NCBI GenBank assembly: GCA_016859345.1
Contig: CM029120.1
Span: forward strand, 5,290,001 to 5,354,000
Direction of reading: 5' to 3'
DNA: 64,000 nt
Origin: Istiophorus platypterus
Lineage: Eukaryota > Chordata > Actinopteri > Istiophoriformes > Istiophoridae
Shown: positions 14,399 to 27,000 of the stretch, one piece after another
Numbering within the stretch: the first letter of the stretch is position 1
Layout: each line of letters begins with the position of its first letter
Made by a program: the position numbers and the translations under genes
Notes under the pieces: generated by a model
The model's database searches: none
Seen by the model: the letters and a program-made list of their open reading frames with translations, nothing else
What the model was told of the DNA's origin: nothing

Positions 14399-15730
14399 GG
14401 CCCTTTCCGCTGCGATGCCCCTCTGCTCAGTGGTCACAACTGGAGAGGCGCCTTTATCAACGTGCAGCCGAGGAGCACCCTGAAGCCGTTTTCACCTGAG
14501 ACAGAGACATTAGGCTGTCTGAATTTATGTAGTTTAACAAAAAAAGAAATGTGCAGTCTATGTCTTCTAGTACAAACAGAATATGGTAACTGTCATTTAT
14601 TTAAAAAAAAAAAAAAAACTCATCTCTGTAAATAATAACAATTTGGTATAATTGACAAAAAAAACGCTTTCTTAAGACCAAAAATGTGGAGGTTGAAGCT
14701 ACAAGTTTATGTGCTTTTCACTCTTTTAACAAAACACATGTGATAAAATTCGAACACTGTCCCTACTGTACTAACGCCTACATGTAAATCATAGATTTAT
14801 ATATTTGTCCGTTATTTTTAAGCAGGTTCTAAACATACAAAGTTTGCACCAAATTTTCACAACAATTGTTCCATAAATTCAGCCCGTTAATAGATTTCTT
14901 TTCCCCATTAGTCCTGACCCTTTGTTTCTCTTCTCAATTTACACTGACGTCCCCTTTTTTGAAAACTTTTGAACATGTTAAAGTAATAAGGTGATTTTCT
15001 GTTTTGACCTTATACACGATCTGCGCTGTTTTAAAATCTGATTTAATTTTTTTATTGCCTTTAATCTAATAAACTGTGGGTCAGCTGTTTCTTTATAAGC
15101 ACTTTTATTTAAAATTCCTATAAATCTCTTTTGAAGAATAAAAGACTTTCCTCTATTTAATTCTTTAAATTTCTTTAAGTAATGCAATAGGCTCTGACAT
15201 TGTTTATATGGTTGTCAGCATAATGCGTTAACTGCCATGACTCCCCCAAAATTATTTCAGGCGCCCTTAAAATTTCAACATCATTTACCCCAGCTTTGTT
15301 TTGTAAATTTGTTCGAAGATTACAAGAGATTATAACTTGTGTTTACTTGTCACAGCCTTTTATCGATCGTATTTACTTTACTGACCCCACCAACGCCATT
15401 CAGGAGCACGATATTCAGAATGTAGATCTGAAATGTTACACTATTTATTTCTACTATCTGTACCTTTAACTGTCTGTGCAAACAAACCACACAGGTAGAG
15501 AGAGAGAGACACGGAAGAAAACAACTGCCGGCATTCAGAGACACCTTCGAACAGAATTTTTAAAATGCTAATGTTTCCGTCTTCCCCGTTTTATCTCTCG
15601 TCAGATTTGACAGCTATCCTAATTTTAAGTTAGCGTTAGCATTAGCTACAATGGTCCTGACTTACTGTGGCGGAAACATTGACGAAAACACACACGTAAA
15701 TCAGGTACGCAGTATTTAACAGTCACTCAC
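14399..15730 (-). other. zfyve26: Probable 5' UTR segment and first intron of zfyve26
   Basis: The coding exon probably extends 5' to 14495, where a good acceptor (pyrimidine run then CAG at 14496-14497) is visible. This leaves a 5' UTR of about 97 nt in exon 2. From 14496 to 15730 I see AT-rich intron-like sequence with no coding potential and no recognisable repeat. Confidence 0.5.
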
Positions 15731-15900
15731 TCATCTCTTAGTGCTGGTCCCCCTCCGAAACTGGGGATTATTTCCAGTCCTAGCTGCTGCTTTCTGTTGA
15801 CCTGTTTTGCAAGGCGGCTAGGTGCATGTTAACCAGGGTCATGTGACAGGATCAGCTGATTCCCAGACGCTGGTTGGTCAAAGGTTTACCCGAGGTGGGC
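15731..15900 (-). promoter_or_regulatory. zfyve26: Candidate non-coding first exon and promoter of zfyve26
   Basis: On the minus strand a strong donor (GTGAGT) lies at 15730-15729 and would end a non-coding exon 1. The sequence upstream (15740-15900) is more GC-rich than its surroundings and contains E-box-like palindromes. The position fits a gene start about 1.3 kb before the first coding exon. This is inferred from splice signals and composition only; the transcription start is not defined. Confidence 0.4.
15838..15847. promoter_or_regulatory. CLEAR/M-box-like palindrome in the zfyve26 promoter
   Basis: The sequence GTCATGTGAC differs by one base from the CLEAR consensus GTCACGTGAC, which is bound by TFEB/TFE3/MITF. 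A second palindrome, ATCAGCTGAT, follows at 15851-15860. A TFEB-type site would suit a lysosome/autophagy gene, but one motif is weak evidence. Confidence 0.35.
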
Positions 15901-15959
15901 GTCCTTCTTCTCCTGCTGCCTTTAGGTGCTGCCGGAAAATACTTAAAAGAGACAAATTA

Positions 15960-16510
15960 TATATATAGACATATTTTATATATATATTTTTAAATAGTTA
16001 AAAAAAATAGTAAAGTCAAATAAAGTCAACGTATTTATAGAGAACATTTAAAAATAACTAAAGTTGACCAAAGCTCTTTACGGAGAGATTCAATCAGGAG
16101 ATTATTTGCACATAAGAATATACCAATGATCGGGAAAAAAAATGAGTAAATTTTTAAAAAAAGCATAGAATATGCAAACAGCATCGCACAAAGAACAAAT
16201 ATAACACGAACAAACAAACAAAGAAAAGGAAAAAAAACAAATAAATAAAAGTATCTGGTTGGTCGTTTCTCCGCGACGATAAATAGGAAGCTGAAGAAAA
16301 GAGATGGATCTGTGGGAAGGTTTGAAAGACTTAGTTAAGGGAGAAGATCTAATTGTTTGTGTCAAACTGTTCCATAGTTTAGAGCCAAAAACTGAAATTG
16401 TCTGATCCCCTTTGGTTTTTAGTTGGGTGTGGGGAACAGAAAGCAGTGATTGGTCAGCTGATCTGGGGGATCTGGACGAGGAAATGGGAGATGAGCAGTT
16501 CAGAGTAGGA
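15960..16510. repeat. Probable dispersed teleost repeat
   Basis: The non-coding stretch contains phrases I associate with a multi-copy fish repeat: 'ttatagagaacattt...ctctttacggagagatt' and 'ccctttggtttttagttgggtgtgg'. No terminal repeats could be defined and the borders are approximate. Confidence 0.4.
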
Positions 16511-16960
16511 ACCTGGTACCAGGTTTATATTTTAGTTAAAAATACTTTTGGTGTATTTCAATACAGTTTGAACTTTACTTCATTATTTCAACTCCATGCT
16601 TCTTTCTACCTTTATTCTACTGCATTTCAGCAGAAAATATTGCCATTTTTAACACATGTAATTGATTTGTCACGTAGGCTAGTTAATATTTGAAAATCAG
16701 TACTTTATATACAAAGCATGTGATCAGCCTTATCAGGTTATAAAAAGTAGTTAAGCAATAATCAGAATTCTGCTTAGCCTACATATTAATGGTTCAGTAA
16801 TGAGAGTCCAATAACAGTAATGTAACACTGACAAGGATCATCCTGTTACCAAATGAATACTTTTACTTTGACAGTTAAGGCACATTTTCCCGTTAATATA
16901 TCTTTATGCTACTTCTTAAGTAAAATAATGAATGTAGGGCTCGGTGTCGAGTATTTCTAA
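16505..16960 (-). repeat. Teleost dispersed repeat, 'acttaagtaaaagtac' family, copy 1
   Basis: Diverged copy with the TTTTACTT / ACTTAAGTAAAA phrases of a very common non-autonomous repeat of percomorph genomes. It is in the opposite orientation to the copy at 20120-20560 and the same orientation as the one at 58570-59025. Family identity is from memory and the borders are approximate. Confidence 0.5.
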
Positions 16961-17720
16961 ATTTAAGTTATTCTGATATTGATTTTGCCCCCAGCCCCAT
17001 CTCGGGACTTAATCCAGCCCTGTAGGAGGAAAACGCAGAATAAGATCCATTTACATTATTCTACTCTCCTCCTATAAAGGGGAAAACAAGCAGTAAGAGA
17101 GGATATGATTGTATCTTACTTTCTTGACTCATATTAAGGACTAATTGAGAAGAACTGTGAGGTGTGAGGGCAGCTTCAGTTGTATGAGACAAGGAGTCTA
17201 TACAGCCTTTTATGAGGGTAGCCTATGGTGGCCGCAAAACAAGTTTAGCGGAGATGAAAATAAACAAAACACAAGCAAAAGAAAAAAATCTAAAAAATTT
17301 AAAAAATGCTGCAAAGACAGACAACGAGGCCATATACGGAAACACGCTGTAAATGCAGAGAACACAGCCAAATATGGGCCAGAAATGCAGTAGTGGCCCA
17401 CACTTCATGGGAAAAATCTCCGGGGACACATGAACACACCTGAGGCTCGCTTGCTGTTGCCATGGTGACGGGCGGTCAATAAACTGGACGCCGTGTCACC
17501 GGTGTCGTTAAAAGTATTAAATGTAAGTATCTCCCTCCTTTTTCACCCCGTCTTTCTTATATCTATCCAGATATCTGCTGTTAAGGTTTCTGAATTAATC
17601 TTTATTCGGGGTCTAATCGAGTCGCCTTTTCTCATTTTGCGACATTTCCCCCTAAAGCTTCGCGTCCGTCGTCAAACCAGCGAAGACGTTTCCTTCACTT
17701 GCTCGTTCTCTCTCTTCTTA

Positions 17721-17775
17721 TTTGTTTGTTTGTTTGTTTGTTTGTTTGTTTGTTTGTTTGTTTGTTTGTTTGTTT
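17721..17775 (+). repeat. (TTTG)n microsatellite
   Basis: About 13 near-perfect tandem TTTG units upstream of the lgalsl minisatellite. Shorter (TTTG)n runs occur near 21240 and 29140. Confidence 0.97.
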
Positions 17776-18007
17776 AGTTGCTTGTTTGTTCGTTTTGTCT
17801 ACTCGAGGCTGCCCGGTTACGTCGCGGTGCCTTTGAGCTCTCCGGGCCGCCGTAGGAACCGCGGAAAACGTGGACCCCGCCGCGGGGGGAACGAGACTCC
17901 CGGCGACGGAGGCGACAATGGAGACGATAGACGAAGGCCCCGCATGTGTCCCATAGAGGACGTGGAGGAGTGAGGTGACATGTGTCCGTTCGGGCCGACG
18001 GTAGCAG

Positions 18008-18570
18008 CCCCTCCCAGGTCTCCCCGGTCTCTCCTCCCCGGTCTCTCCCCATCCCCGTCTCCCCCCTCCCCGGTCTCTCTCCTCCCCGGTCTCTCCTCCC
18101 CGGTCTCCCCCCTCCCCGGTCTCTCTCCTCCCCGGTCTCCTCCCCGGTCTCCTCCCCGGTCTCTCCTCCCCGGTCTCTCCTCCCCGGTCTCCCCCCTCCC
18201 CGGTCTCTCCTCCCCGGTCTCCCCCCTCCCCGGTCTCTCTCCTCCCCGGTCTCTCTCCTCCCCGGTCTCTCCTCCCCGGTCTCTCTCCTCCCCGGTCTCT
18301 CCTCCCCAGTCTCCCCCCTCCCAGTCTCTCCCCTCCCAGTCTCCCCCTCCCGGTCTCTCCTCCCCAGTCTCCCTCCCCGGTCTCTCCCCATCCCAGTCTC
18401 CCCCCCTCCCAGTCTCTCTCCTCCCCGGTCTCTCCTCCCCGGTCTCTCTCTCCTCCCCAGTCTCCCCTCCCAGTCTCTCCTCCCCAGTCTCCCCCTCCCC
18501 GGTCTCCCCCCTTCCCCGGTCTCTCCTCCCCGGTCTCTCTCCTCCCCGGTCTCCCCCCTCCCCGGTCTCC
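18008..18570. repeat. C/T-rich minisatellite in the lgalsl 5' flank
   Basis: About 560 bp of variable tandem units of the type CCCCGGTCTCTCCTC, 10-19 bp each, with many units holding GGTCTC. The opposite strand is G-rich, with repeated GGGG runs at short spacing (G-quadruplex potential). The array ends about 145 bp before the lgalsl start codon and so lies in its promoter or 5' UTR. Long ORFs run through it on both strands only because the repeat lacks stop codons. Confidence 0.95.
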
Positions 18571-18715
18571 CCGCCGCCGCCATCGTTACCAAACTGGGAG
18601 CCTGTCTCCATGACGACGCGCTGCAGGCGGGGTCTGCGGGCCGGAGGCAGAGCGGATCAGTCCTCGGTCGGCATCACAGCTCCAGACCTCCCCGCCGCAT
18701 CACGCCCTGAGTGGA

Positions 18716-21700
18716 ATGGAAGAAAAGGACAAGAAAGAAAATGTACGTAGCAGCTTTTCCTTCGCTTAACACTGCATGCATTGGACAAAAAAAACAAACA
18801 AAAAAAAAACATAACTGTGATTTGATTTTTTTTTTTAATTCAAAAATATTTCACCGCTCAGTGTGGTGGAGGAGAATTTTTTTATTTAAGAAAAGGAAAA
18901 TCCAGCAGCATAGTTTGTGCAGCTGAGTCACCGATCGCCGAGGATCCGGATCAATAAAGCTATTGTTCCCGTCGGTGCCATAGGTCGCGGCGCACCGCGG
19001 ACTGGACGACGACGGAGCGGCGGCCGTGTCCTCCGATGATAAACTGTCTTGTCCCCGTTTAGCTGCAGGCCCGAGCCCGGTTGACCGCTGATCTGTGCGT
19101 GTGTACATCTCTATTGTTTCACAGGGGGAGTATATCGGAGAGATAAAGGGTGGGATGCGGCCTTCAATGAAACTGGTTGTTATGGGAATTGTTACCAAAA
19201 AACCCAAGAGGTCAGTGCACAGACACACACACACGAGCACCTGTTTCCTTTTTTTTGTGTGATAAAAAGCGAACTGGACATTACCCTTTGCACACATGAC
19301 GTGGCAGCCAGTTAAAGCCATAAAGATGCTCTGGCTTCCAATAAACGAGGATTTCTTAAGAGCAGATGCACAGCTGTCGTCGGTGTTTGAGGGCATGTGC
19401 CAACCACCCAGTCCGGTCCCTGTTTTGGGAAAATATCTTAGCAATACCAGTGTGTTTCCTAATTATAGGTTAGTATATGAACGTGCGTGGGAGAGCTGCA
19501 AATCCCATGAAATCCAAAAAGTTACTCCGGATATTCTTTGGTTGATAGTATCATTGGACTATTTATTCATTCAGTCATCAATTATGTCCAGTAAAACATA
19601 ACAATTAGGTCACACAAAAACATAGTGTGCAAAAATAAACTTTGATGCCAACCTTTTTTTTTTATGTCAAGAAACGTATTTTTGGCCGCAGAAACATCAG
19701 GGGACTTCTTAAGGACAAACTCTCTCAAAGGGCCAGTTTCCGAGATACTGAATGTAACATGACTGTGTTTATTTTAGAAATTTTTGTCTCCGTTTTTTTT
19801 TTTCCCTTGGGTTCAACCAGCTGTAAGAGCAAGTTCAGCTTGGAGTTAATCAAAACTTGACAGTGCTGTGAGGCCATAGTGATACCAAATCATTAAAACT
19901 GTGCTGCCAAAAACATGTCAAATGTGCAGTGACAAAAATGTAATAATGCAACGCTATCCCAACAGGTACAGGTAGCTGAAATTATAAAATTCCCCGCAAA
20001 ACAGAAGATTTTTAAACACATTTGTTATTTATAATGTTTTAGCTCTCCATGTGATCAGGGCCAATGATAGAGCTGTGTTCGTGGTCAGTGTAAATTGAAG
20101 TATTAAAATATTTTATTTAATAATTAGTAATACCACCTTGTAAAAAAAAAAAAAAAAACAACAAAACTCTAAAACAAGTAAAAATTCTGGATTCAAAATG
20201 TTTCTTAAGTAGAAATAGAGGGGAATTGGCTACAAAATGTACTTAACCTATCAAAAGTAAAAGTTGTCATTATGCAGAACAGTTTCTGTCAGTGTTATAA
20301 TCCAATATTATTGGATAATTACTATTGAAGAAATTTTTAAGATGTACCATTATTCAAGAGTTGGACAAGATAATTTTAACTTAAACTGACCGTCTCTTTT
20401 GTTTAAAAATCTTAATCTACAAAGTAATGAGTCATTTTATATGTTAAATAAATATAGTAGAGTAAAAGTATAAAGTAAAATAAAATGACGGTGCTCAAGT
20501 AAATACAGGAACCTCAAAATTACATTCAAGTATGGCACAAGAGTAAATGTACTCAGTTATTTTCCATTGCTGAAAATTTCTGATGCCAAAATGAAGAATA
20601 TAAATCATTCTAATGCAGAAATAAGATCTTTCACACGTTTTTTTTTTAATCCAAGCTCTTTTCTGCCTTGATGCTCACAGTGTTAAAATTTAATAACACT
20701 GATTAGCATCATTTGATATTCAGTCTCTGTGAAATGCCTCATTATTACATGACAGTTGTCATAAAGCACCAGAAGATGTCACTGTTCTCCAAAGGAACTA
20801 CAGGGGTTGATAACCTAGCTCGTCCCAGAAAGAAAAGCTGAATGCCAGTCTTTTTCCATAAACGTTGTATTGCGTCTGTCCCTGACGTCTGTGTCTCTGG
20901 TTTTTGCAGCATTGAGGTGACCCTGTCCAGTAAGCCTCAGGAGGAGGGCACAGAGGGCGATGTGGGTCTTCAGCTAAAGGTCAGCTTCATGGACAAGGCT
21001 GTCCAGCGCAACGCCCGTCTGGCTGGAAAGTGGGGTCCATCTGAAAATACCCTCTCCTTCTTTCCTTTTGCGGCAGGAGAACCCTTTAAGGTACTTTAAC
21101 GATCCCTGGCACTTTGCCTCCTGACACTGAAGTGACTCTCAGATCGAGTGACATCGATTGGAACAAATGAATAAGATTGAACTCCCACATTTCAACCAGA
21201 CAAATGTTGACATTTTTTACCAGAGTTCTCCCCGTTTTTTTGGTTTGTTTGTTTGTTTGTTTGTTTTGGTTTGTTTTGGTTTGTTTTTTTTGCTCCAGTG
21301 TTTATCAGTTCAAGTCTTTCTTTTGGATATTTGTCATATGTGTGATGTGGGAGTTAATTTTGGCTTATTTTTGCAATCACACTCCCTGTGAATCACCCTG
21401 TAATACACTCAGACATTAAAGCTGCACAATAAGCAACTTTGCATGCTTGGTTGCCTCAGCACCAAGCTATTGTTTGTCATTGTTTCTCAAAAGCTAGAGA
21501 TGATGTAACTGCTGAGGTGGTTATCTATTATGGTTTTGTTTATTCTCTACCTCTGGGCAGCACAATACCTTGCTGCTCTGTAGAAATCAGCTCTATACAG
21601 TGAGTTTTAAAGGTATCCTGTGAATTTTTTTGTGAACAGAGTCAAACAGGATTTACATTCAGAGTTTTGTACCTAAGAAATGTGTTGAATTCCTTTTTTT

Positions 21701-22374
21701 GCCTTGTGTAGCGGTAGGCCTCTGTGACCATTGATCTGTATGTTTTTCCTGGCCCATTTGCTTGGCTGTAAAAAAACCCTGTTTGCTAGCTTGCAGTCTT
21801 GCAGTTCTTCACTGCCTTTGCTGATGTATTACTAGGTTTTTGGTGCGTGACTATTGACTACAGCAAAACCTTAAGCAGGAATATCTATTGCATTGCTGCA
21901 TGTTTCCGCATGTAGATGACAACAAAACAAAACAGGGATCCAGTCATAAAAACATTGCTCCATAGTGCTAATTGTTGCCTAAAACCTTACAGGGTACCTT
22001 TAAGTTGTTTAAATACTGTAAGTTTTGGTAGTCTCCATATTTCAAAGGCAAATATGTCAAACCTGTGACTTCTCATTAAGTATAATTCGGACTTGTTGAT
22101 GTCCCTGTTGCAGCCCCAGTCTGTGATTTAGGCTGATACAACATGTATATTTTTGCCATAAGTTTTTAAACGTAAAACTTGAACATAAAAACTGACCCTT
22201 CCCCTCCTCTACATTCCCTCTGACTCTCAGATGGAGATCGTTTGTGAACACCAGCAGTTTCGTATCTTGGTGGACGGACAGCCTCTGTGCGGCTTCACAC
22301 ACCGGTTCTCCCCACTCGCCTCCCTCACCGCCTTGCGAGTCTTTGGAGATCTACAGCTCACCAAGGTGGCCTAA
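18716..22374 (+). CDS. lgalsl: Galectin-related protein (LGALSL/HSPC159 family)
   Basis: Single galectin-fold protein of 145 aa. Exons: 18716-18742 (MEEKDKKEN), 19125-19210, 20910-21090 and 22231-22374, all with GT/AG borders and matching phases (438 nt with stop). The segment GEYIGEIKGGMRPSMKLVVM corresponds to GHIKGGMRPGKKVLVM of human LGALSL. MEIVCEHQQFRILVDG and FGDLQLTKVA match the C-terminal strands. Human LGALSL is 172 aa; this protein has a shorter N-terminus. The canonical galectin H-x-N-x-R set appears replaced (LQLKVSF at that strand), and the W-G-x-E-x-R site reads WGPSENT, so lactose binding is unlikely. It is divergent from zfyve26 and convergent with plek2. Zebrafish has two paralogues (a and b); the b-type is likelier from its place beside plek2, but I cannot prove that. 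Its cellular role is unknown. Confidence 0.9.
20120..20560 (+). repeat. Teleost dispersed repeat, 'acttaagtaaaagtac' family, copy 2
   Basis: Lies in lgalsl intron 2. It carries phrases I recall from the common percomorph element: 'acaagtaaaaattctg', 'tatcaaaagtaaaagt', 'cattatgcagaa', 'ccaatattattggat', 'gtaaatgtactcagtta'. Non-coding; presumed non-autonomous DNA transposon. Confidence 0.6.
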
Positions 22375-23159
22375 CACCAGCATCTCGCCCGCAGATGATT
22401 AACATGAGGACGTCCAGGGACAGTAAACAATACGTAAGATTAGAATAGAGCTACTTCTCGAGTGAATAAATTTACCCACGATGGGGGATTGTTGTGTTTC
22501 CAGTTCCAAACAAAGTTATACCTGCCTCGTAATCACGTGTTAAGACAAAGTGCCTTCACTAGATTACCTGTCTGGGGACTTGAAGTTACTGGCTGAATTT
22601 AACAGTCGTCAGTGTCTTGAATCCACCAAGGAATGTGATTTGAACTGATGGGAATTAAGTTTTAAACAATGTGGTCAAAGCTGCAATATTTTCCCTCAAC
22701 GAACATTTGTAAAAACATGATATTGTGTCACTACAAAAAAAAAGGAGTGCTGCATCAGTCTTTGTTTACTGAAATGAGATTTCAGACGTTTGGCTTTAAT
22801 TTCTCTGAAGTTAACCTTTGAAAGCACTTACGTTTACGAGCGCCTGCATGAAGATGAATGTTTCTAAAAATCAAATGATTGTCATTCTGTGGCCGACTAA
22901 GTACTGTAACAGGTGTAATAATGTAAAACAGTTTGAGTAGCCTACATTAGTGCATGTGAGTAATACATACAGTGTTTCCTCTGAGTTTGCCTCCAGATTA
23001 CACACAAAGATGGGAGGATTAGGTTACATCGCACTTTCAGTTATTGTACCATTCTAAACTTAAGCTTTGAAAAGCTACCAACGCCCGATGGTTTCCGTAC
23101 TTTTCATTTACCGCTAGCACTTTTTATGTGAATGTTTCTTATTGACTTTATTTCACTGC

Positions 23160-23165
23160 AATAAA
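23160..23165 (+). terminator. lgalsl: Candidate polyadenylation signal of lgalsl
   Basis: AATAAA about 785 bp after the stop codon, followed within 40 bp by a GT/T-rich stretch (tttgttgtttctctgttg). A 3' UTR of roughly 800 nt would end near 23180, before the convergent plek2 gene. Confidence 0.55.
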
Positions 23166-23514
23166 TCACTTTTGTTGTTTCTCTGTTGTTTTTCACTTTG
23201 TGGTTCTACAGTTACTTGGATGTCCTCCAGAACCCGCGGTACATTATCAGATTTTATTTCATGTATTGTATCACTCATGGTTTCACTGGAATAAGGCTCT
23301 AAACCAATACCAGCTCAGCTTGTGTCATCCAGATAAAGGCTTGGCTCAGCTTGCTGAGTGGGAGTGGCTGTCTGTGATTGCAGGAAGCGCCTCCAGCAGC
23401 CAGCCTGCACTAAAACTCGATGACTCTGACAATTACCGCCGGAGGCTTTTCATGTCCCTACCTGTACTTCCTCTTGCGATCTTTTACTTGTGTAAAAGTA
23501 CCATTTTAGACCAT

Positions 23515-23640
23515 AAAAATTTGACTCCACCCAGGGTTTCTGCAGGTTAAGACTTTTTAACACTTTTTTAAATACCATGTAGAATACAATTTAATACCTG
23601 TTTCATAATCACACTGGCAAAAGTAGGAAACTAGTGTGGA
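23515..23640. repeat. Probable dispersed teleost repeat ('gggtttctgcaggt' type)
   Basis: 'cagggtttctgcaggttaag' followed by 'ttttaacactttttt' and 'caatttaatacctgtttcat' resembles a recurrent fish repeat. It lies between the convergent 3' ends of lgalsl and plek2. Borders are approximate. Confidence 0.4.
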
Positions 23641-24002
23641 TAACCAGTGAGGATTGATATGACCTAGAATCAACCTGGAGAATAAAGTCCAATTTGCTTA
23701 TTTTAATATGGAAAAAGTCCTGTAAAACACATAAAAAAACTTTTAACTTAAACTGAATGAATACAAGAAACTTTGAAATACACAATGATCAGGTTGAAAA
23801 GTTATTTTTTCCATTTCTAATTTTCCCTTTTGGAGATTAGATGAGTAGAAATGTTGCAGCAACCACTGATTCTTTCATTTTAATTGAATGGTCCCAGTTT
23901 GTTGCTACAGTACATTCACGGAATGTGTAAGTTCAGTCTTCCTGCTCACAGGTTAAATGATCAGGTTGATGTGTTAAAAAGCTTTCACTTGCATCTGCTG
24001 CT

Positions 24003-27000
24003 CTATGTCTGCTCTCTGATCGCATCTATCCAGTCCATCTTCTCCTTGTGGGTCGGAGCCTGGATGAAGTAATGTGTGTCAGACTGCGTGATGATTTTGA
24101 ATAGGTTTCCTTGAATGTTGCCTTTCACACCTGTGTAGAAGGAAAAATCACGATAGGGATATGATCAAAAAAGCATAGTTGGAGGAAGTTAACTATGCAT
24201 AAAACCAGATTAATAGGGAGGAAAGGTGGGTAAAAAAATGTATATATCAAAATCGAATGTCAATGTCAATGTCAAAAAACATATACTACACTTCAGAGAA
24301 AAAAAAAATATAATTTATATTAAACAATCAGGATTGGCCCACTAAATTGAATGGGTTCTTCCCTGACTCATGCCCCATCTCTCCAACAAGTTTGGTGCAA
24401 ATCGGTTCAGTACTTTTTGCATAATCCTGCTGACGAATAAACAAACATGGGCAAACACATAATCTCCTTGGCAGGGATAATAACAGCAGCTTTCATTTTT
24501 TTATTGATCTCCCCTTAGTTATTTCAGTAATTTAATAAATAAAATTAATTTACAAAAAAGTTTAACGAAATAATATCCTATACCAGCTGGGCACTGTAGT
24601 TTTAAGTAAATGAAGCTCTAACATTGAGTAAAGAGTGCATTTGTTGGGGGCAATTTTCAGCTGTGGATTGATAGCCATTGATTTTGGACGACAATGTAGC
24701 TCTATGGCACGGAGGAATAAGAAATAACAGGTTTTTAGATATATAGACAATACATGTTAGCAGGATCAGTTCATTACTGGTTTTGTTTTAGTTTTGTTTT
24801 TTTTGCATGAGATAATAAGGAATCCACTTCTCTTCATTCCCCGCCCTGTTTTGCAACTATTTGTTTTGGAAAACATAATTGGAAACACAACAGTTTTTCT
24901 GAGGTTACTGGACTTTGAGATGCTGACTCACCTGAGGGAACTCCATTATCATCCAGAGAAGACACCAGACAGCCTCGCAGTGAGAAGCCGCCAGCAGGGC
25001 TGAGATCATCCTGACAAGTGACATAAGAAAGGAAGTGGATCATACTCACTCAGGACTTTGGAAGAGGATTACCGAGAATTATGAGCATTATGAGTAATGA
25101 CATAGCTGGCTAAGTAAGAAACATAGCTAGGTAAGAAACAGAGCTGCTTTGTTTGCGCTAAGTCTTACTCTGTTCAGTTTTGTCCTCATTCAGGTGTTTA
25201 TATAGGTCATCAAAGCTCATGTCATTATCCAATTTATATATTTGCTTTGTCCATGAATAAAAATACAGATTTAATTAGGTAATGAAGTTACTTTCTTTGA
25301 GTGATTTCAGTTGGAGTTTATCGCCTGGTGCTGGTCTTTCATTGCATGGCCTGTGCACTCACCTTAGTGGGATCATAGTAGTGAAGGAAAGCAGGCTCGG
25401 AGCGCAGCACAAACAGTCGTACCTTCCAGTTCTTCCTTCTGTGCCCCTGTGTTTAAGGATTATCTGGGTGTTAGTGCGACACTGGCAACTCTCTTCCTCA
25501 GAAAGTAGCTAAGGTGTGCCTAGAAAATCGCTGAGATTTGTCACTAGGTGCTTTTGTGAAGAAAAGTCATCAAAGGGGTCCGAAAAGTCGGTAAATCTAC
25601 CAAACAAAGGCACTAAATTGGCATCTCTGCCTGTAAATGATCGCCTAGTGATGCGATAGAAAATTTCATTTTGAAAGAGCAATGACCAATGGGAAAACTC
25701 CAACTATCGGGCGGCCAACCAATGGTGCAATTTCAGCACACAGTCACACAGCATCCTTAAATGGTAGCTGAAAGTTGTTGTTATTAATGGATTAAAATAG
25801 ATCTATTTATCAACAATTAATTTTGCCTTAGTTTTAACTTATTTGAAACTATATCATTTTCAGCCTTTTAATACAGAGTTAATACAGACTGTTTACCTGT
25901 TTAAGCAGATATCCTCTCTTTATCACTTTTCCACTCATCTCCACAGCCGACAGTGACGCCTCTGCCTTCACACTGCCTCTCTTCTTTAAACTGTCAGACT
26001 GTGGTTAAACATAAGCATATGAGAAACCAAGTAGAATTACTGTCTTCCATCTTAGATTAAATCAAGAAATGGATTACCTCTGAAAGTCAGCATATAATGC
26101 ACTAGTAGTAAATATTCTTAGTGTGGCACTCACTGTCAGGATTCAGTACACTCAAACTCAGCCAGTACTCACGAAGCTGTACAGCGCAGTGGAGTCGTCC
26201 TGGAACTGCTCGCTGAGCCCGGCGGTGCGGAGGGCCTCCACGCTCCTCACGCCGACGGTCCGCAGGAGACCCTCCTCCAGCAGGGCTGAGGCCAGCGTCA
26301 CAGCCTCCACCCGGTTCAGAGCCAGCTGCATGTACACCAGCCAGTCCACCACGGATGACCCTGCAAGCACAGGGCACATTTTTACTGTAGCTACATGTGC
26401 ATACACTAGTCAAACTAAATACAGTTCAAGTTTCTTTTTTTAGTTAAGTTAGGAGACAAACTGCCAAATTAACTTTTAAAAAATGTATGTTTTCTCACTG
26501 GTGCTCAGCTTGTCGTTCTAAAGCATTTATTTGCCTTATGTATAGGGTTTTGAATTATCTAAAGGTATACAAATAAACTTGCTCAAAAACTCTTTCAAAA
26601 CCTCATTTTAATGATAATCATTGCTAAAGATGCAACATATACTATAAGTCCCAGTTACAAAAGCTTATAAACTGTATATAAACCAAATTGACAGTGATCC
26701 AGATAAGAATACTATTCTACAGATTCTAGATGATAAATGAGTTGGTTTAAAATGTGCACAAGCAAATGTCATCTCAGATCAGATGAGACCTAAAATGGCA
26801 AAGAACGAAGAGTTGATGATTCAAAGGCGCACCTGAGAAACAGTTGCTGTAGGTGCTGCCCTGTTCCACATGGTTGTTCACCTTGATTCCACTGTGGACA
26901 TCGTACATGGAGTCCAACACTTTGCTTTAAGAAAGACGAAAAAAAAAACCCAACAGGATTTGAGACAGAGATTAGACAGAGTTATAAGTACAATCATAAA

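Noticed and set aside
18008..18570. CRISPR-like array
   Set aside because: Units are continuous and variable with no unique spacers, and the DNA is vertebrate.
17774..18750. Four overlapping ORFs of 240-270 codons on both strands (Arg/Gly-rich or Pro/Ser-rich)
   Set aside because: They exist only because the minisatellite units lack stop codons; both strands and several frames are open, as expected for a repeat.
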